Assembly: GCA_905236755.1 (NCBI GenBank)
Contig: CAJOCR010000001.1
Location: 62,001 to 126,000 of the forward strand
Reading direction: 5' to 3'
DNA: 64,000 nucleotides
Source of the DNA: an uncultured Prevotella sp.
GTDB taxonomy: Bacteria; Bacteroidota; Bacteroidia; Bacteroidales; Bacteroidaceae
Below are positions 61,893 through 64,000 of the stretch, one piece after another. Position numbers and translations under genes: made by a program. Position 1 is the stretch's first letter. Each line of letters starts with the position of its first letter. A model generated the notes under the pieces. The model was not told the origin of the DNA. It saw nothing but the letters and a program-made list of their open reading frames with translations, and did not search any database.

Positions 61893-64000
61893 TTATAAGA
61901 GATTCTTAGCCATATTCGCAGCTGCTCTTCGTCCGTCGCCCATGGCGAGAATAACAGTTGCTCCTCCACGTACTATATCGCCACCGGCATATAGTTCAGG
62001 ACGTGACGATTGCATTTGTTCATTTACAACAATGGTGTTTTTACGTCCTAGTTCAAGTCCTTTTACCGATGTTGGTACAAGTGGGTTAGGACTAACTCCT
62101 ACGGCTACGATAACCTGATCACATTCAAGAGTGGTTGTTTTACCTGTTAATTGTGGCGAACGTCGTCCTGAGGCATCAGCTTCGCCTAGAGTCATGATGT
62201 CAAGTACGGCACCACACACACGACCGTTTTCGTCTGCGAGATATTCTTTCGGGTTGTGTAGTGTGAGGAAGTGTATTCCTTCTTCTTTGGCGTGTTTCAC
62301 CTCTTCAAGACGTGCAGGCATCTCGGCTTCTGAACGACGATATACGAGGGTAACATCAGCCCCGAGACGCTTAGCAGTTCTACATGAATCCATAGCTGTG
62401 TTGCCACCGCCAACAACAATAACCTTCTTGCCTATATTTATAGGTGTATCGGTTTGTGGGTTGGCTGCATCCATGAGGTTTACACGTGTGAGGTATTCGT
62501 TTGACGACAATACATTTATATTGTTTTCGCCAGGAATATTCATAAAATTAGGGAGTCCAGCTCCTGAACCAATAAATATACCTTTGAACCCTTGTGCTTC
62601 AAGTTCGTCGATGGTTATTGTTTTTCCCACAATAACATCAGTTTGGAAATGAACTCCAGCTTTACGAAGATTGTCAATTTCTACATCTACAATTTTGTTG
62701 GGTAGTCGGAACTCGGGTATGCCGTATTTAAGTACGCCTCCTATTTCGTGAAGAGCCTCAAAGACATATACCTCAAAGCCTCGTTTTACCATGTCGCCAG
62801 CAAAACTTAATCCTGAAGGTCCCGAACCTACAACAGCTACTTTTATTCCGTTTGAAGGTGCTATTTCTGGAAGGTTCATCTCTCCGCTCTCACGTTCATA
62901 ATCGGCAACAAAACGTTCAAGATAGCCAATTGCTACAGCAGAACCGCTCATCTTAAGGTGAACGCAACGACTTTCGCATTGTTTTTCCTGCGGACATACT
63001 CGTCCGCATACTGCGGGTAGGGCAGAGGTTTGCTTTAATACCTTGGCTGCATCAAGGAAATGCTCTCGTTCGATGTTCTTAACGAACGACGGGATATTGA
63101 TGTTTACAGGACAGCCTTCAACACATTGTGGATTAGGGCAGTCAAGGCAACGATGGGCTTCCTGAACAGCCATCTCTTTAGTGAGGCCAATGTTTACCTC
63201 CTCGAGGCGAGTTGTTGCACGATAGACTGGGTCGAGTTCGGGCATCTGCACGCGAGGTATGGCTGTACGCTCCTTAGGTTTCATAGAGGAACGAAGCGAT
63301 TTTCGCCACTCAGCATCGCGATTTGTAAGTTCATCGTTATCGGTTGCACCTTGTGACGTGGAAGATTTTTTATTTACTGATAAATCTTTTGAAGTATCAA
63401 TAACAGGAGCATGATGTTCGGCAAAATGCTCCATCTCATCTCTTTCGCAATCCTTGAAAGTGCCCATTCGCTTTAACATCTCGTCCCAATCGACAAGATT
63501 GCCATCGAATTCAGGTCCATCAATGCACACGAACTTTGTTTTTCCACCAATAGTCAGTCGGCAAGCTCCACACATTCCCGTTCCGTCAACCATGATGGTG
63601 TTTAAAGATACAGTATTAGGAATATTGTATTTTTGTGCCATGAGTGATGTGAACTTCATCATAACAGGAGGACCAATAGCGATAACGCGATCAACATGCT
63701 CTCGCTGTATTACTTTCTCAACACCCACAGTAACAACACCTTTCTCGCCAAGAGAGCCGTCATCGGTCATGATGACAACCTCATCTGAATATTTTTCTAC
63801 CTCATCAATCATGATGACAAGGTTGGCTGTTCGGCCTGCAAGAACAGATATTACCTTGTTTCCTGCTTGTTTCAGGGCTGTAAGGATAGGAAGAATAGCA
63901 GCAATACCAATACCACCACCAGCACAAATAACAGTTCCAAAATTCTCTATTGGAGAAGGATTACCCAGAGGACCAACAATATCCTGAATGTAGTCACCAG
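61893..64000 (-). CDS. Fused PyrK-like reductase subunit / GltD-like flavoprotein, 5' part outside the window
   Basis: The frame is open to base 64000; 702 codons are visible and the N-terminus is missing. The visible N-terminal part is the NAD- and [2Fe-2S]-binding part of a dihydroorotate-dehydrogenase electron-transfer (PyrK/ferredoxin-NADP reductase) domain: CAGGGIGIAAILPI, then GMCGACRLTIGGKTKFVCID. After a spacer comes a glutamate-synthase small-subunit module with two cysteine clusters (CPNPQCVEGCP, CGRVCPQEKQCESRC) and two dinucleotide folds (VGSGPSGLSFAGD, VGGGNTAMDSCRTAK). The fused form is common in Bacteroidales and resembles NfnAB/SudAB-type NADPH:ferredoxin enzymes. Glutamate synthesis is not assured, since no gltB is nearby. 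Confidence 0.85.
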   Translation of the reverse strand, partial: GDYIQDIVGPLGNPSPIENFGTVICAGGGIGIAAILPILTALKQAGNKVISVLAGRTANLVIMIDEVEKYSDEVVIMTDDGSLGEKGVVTVGVEKVIQREHVDRVIAIGPPVMMKFTSLMAQKYNIPNTVSLNTIMVDGTGMCGACRLTIGGKTKFVCIDGPEFDGNLVDWDEMLKRMGTFKDCERDEMEHFAEHHAPVIDTSKDLSVNKKSSTSQGATDNDELTNRDAEWRKSLRSSMKPKERTAIPRVQMPELDPVYRATTRLEEVNIGLTKEMAVQEAHRCLDCPNPQCVEGCPVNINIPSFVKNIEREHFLDAAKVLKQTSALPAVCGRVCPQEKQCESRCVHLKMSGSAVAIGYLERFVADYERESGEMNLPEIAPSNGIKVAVVGSGPSGLSFAGDMVKRGFEVYVFEALHEIGGVLKYGIPEFRLPNKIVDVEIDNLRKAGVHFQTDVIVGKTITIDELEAQGFKGIFIGSGAGLPNFMNIPGENNINVLSSNEYLTRVNLMDAANPQTDTPINIGKKVIVVGGGNTAMDSCRTAKRLGADVTLVYRRSEAEMPARLEEVKHAKEEGIHFLTLHNPKEYLADENGRVCGAVLDIMTLGEADASGRRSPQLTGKTTTLECDQVIVAVGVSPNPLVPTSVKGLELGRKNTIVVNEQMQSSRPELYAGGDIVRGGATVILAMGDGRRAAANMAKNLL

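Overview
The window looks like chromosome of a Bacteroidota (Bacteroidales) anaerobe, most likely Prevotella/Segatella-like. The evidence is: the phylum-specific promoter signature (-33 TTTG, 19-20 bp, -7 TAnnTTTG) in front of many genes; an F-ATPase operon in the order beta-epsilon-X-a-c-b-delta-alpha-gamma with a tail-less epsilon; families typical of the phylum (DUF4270, DUF3256, DUF4836, BACON lipoproteins, an Oar-type TonB receptor); and succinate/propionate-type fermentation genes (C4-dicarboxylate exchanger, biotin-dependent acyl-CoA carboxylase/decarboxylase). I found no tRNA, rRNA, CRISPR array, insertion sequence or prophage.

Layout. 1-3.5 kb: pyruvate kinase (cut by the left edge), a NhaD-type antiporter and phosphofructokinase. 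3.7-11.4 kb: the ATP synthase operon, closed by a strong terminator. 11.7-14.0 kb: a ZIP transporter, then a decayed patch with two convergent genes that have both lost their 3' ends at one junction, a NUDIX gene with an in-frame TGA, and two small genes. 14.0-17.7 kb: a DUF4270 lipoprotein and a reduced glycogen-synthase-like protein, divergent from panC-panD. 17.8-20.6 kb: a frameshifted four-helix-bundle gene set in AT-rich repeats, then a biotin-dependent carboxyltransferase operon. 20.8-25.5 kb: a frameshifted DKNYY-repeat gene, a Dcu transporter and a clostripain-like lipoprotein. 25.6-33.5 kb: valS, DUF3256, an orphan promoter with tandem terminators (candidate small RNA), nupG-rsmE-DUF4836 and an ABC ATPase. 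33.6-41.6 kb: an FtsX-like permease, an exported nuclease, a 0.9 kb intergenic region with two large inverted-repeat structures, an Oar-like TonB receptor and its BACON/OB-fold lipoprotein. 41.8-43.0 kb: rpsF-rpsR-rplI. 43.2-47.0 kb: fabD, a GH13 amylase fused to an AlaX-type tRNA-editing domain, and an exported flavodoxin, all joined by TAATG overlaps. 47.3-50.3 kb: NUDIX, ispE, dnaB. 50.3-56.8 kb: leuA-leuC-leuD-cimA-leuB behind a leader-peptide attenuator. 57-64 kb: a TPR protein, galE, rpsP, a DUF486 protein, a PD40 protein and a GltD-like flavoprotein cut by the right edge.

How it works together. Glycolysis (pfkA, pyk), the ATP synthase, the Dcu carrier and the biotin enzyme form the energy core. 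The leu operon is a self-contained branched-chain unit: CimA feeds isoleucine synthesis through the shared LeuCDB enzymes, and the leader peptide is rich in Ile codons with some Leu and Val. The most unusual items are the 11-bp-periodic inverted element at 36219-36400, the GH13-AlaX fusion, the leu attenuator, the orphan promoter/terminator unit at 29209-29413, and the deletion scar near 12740. All assignments come from reading the sequence; no database search was run.
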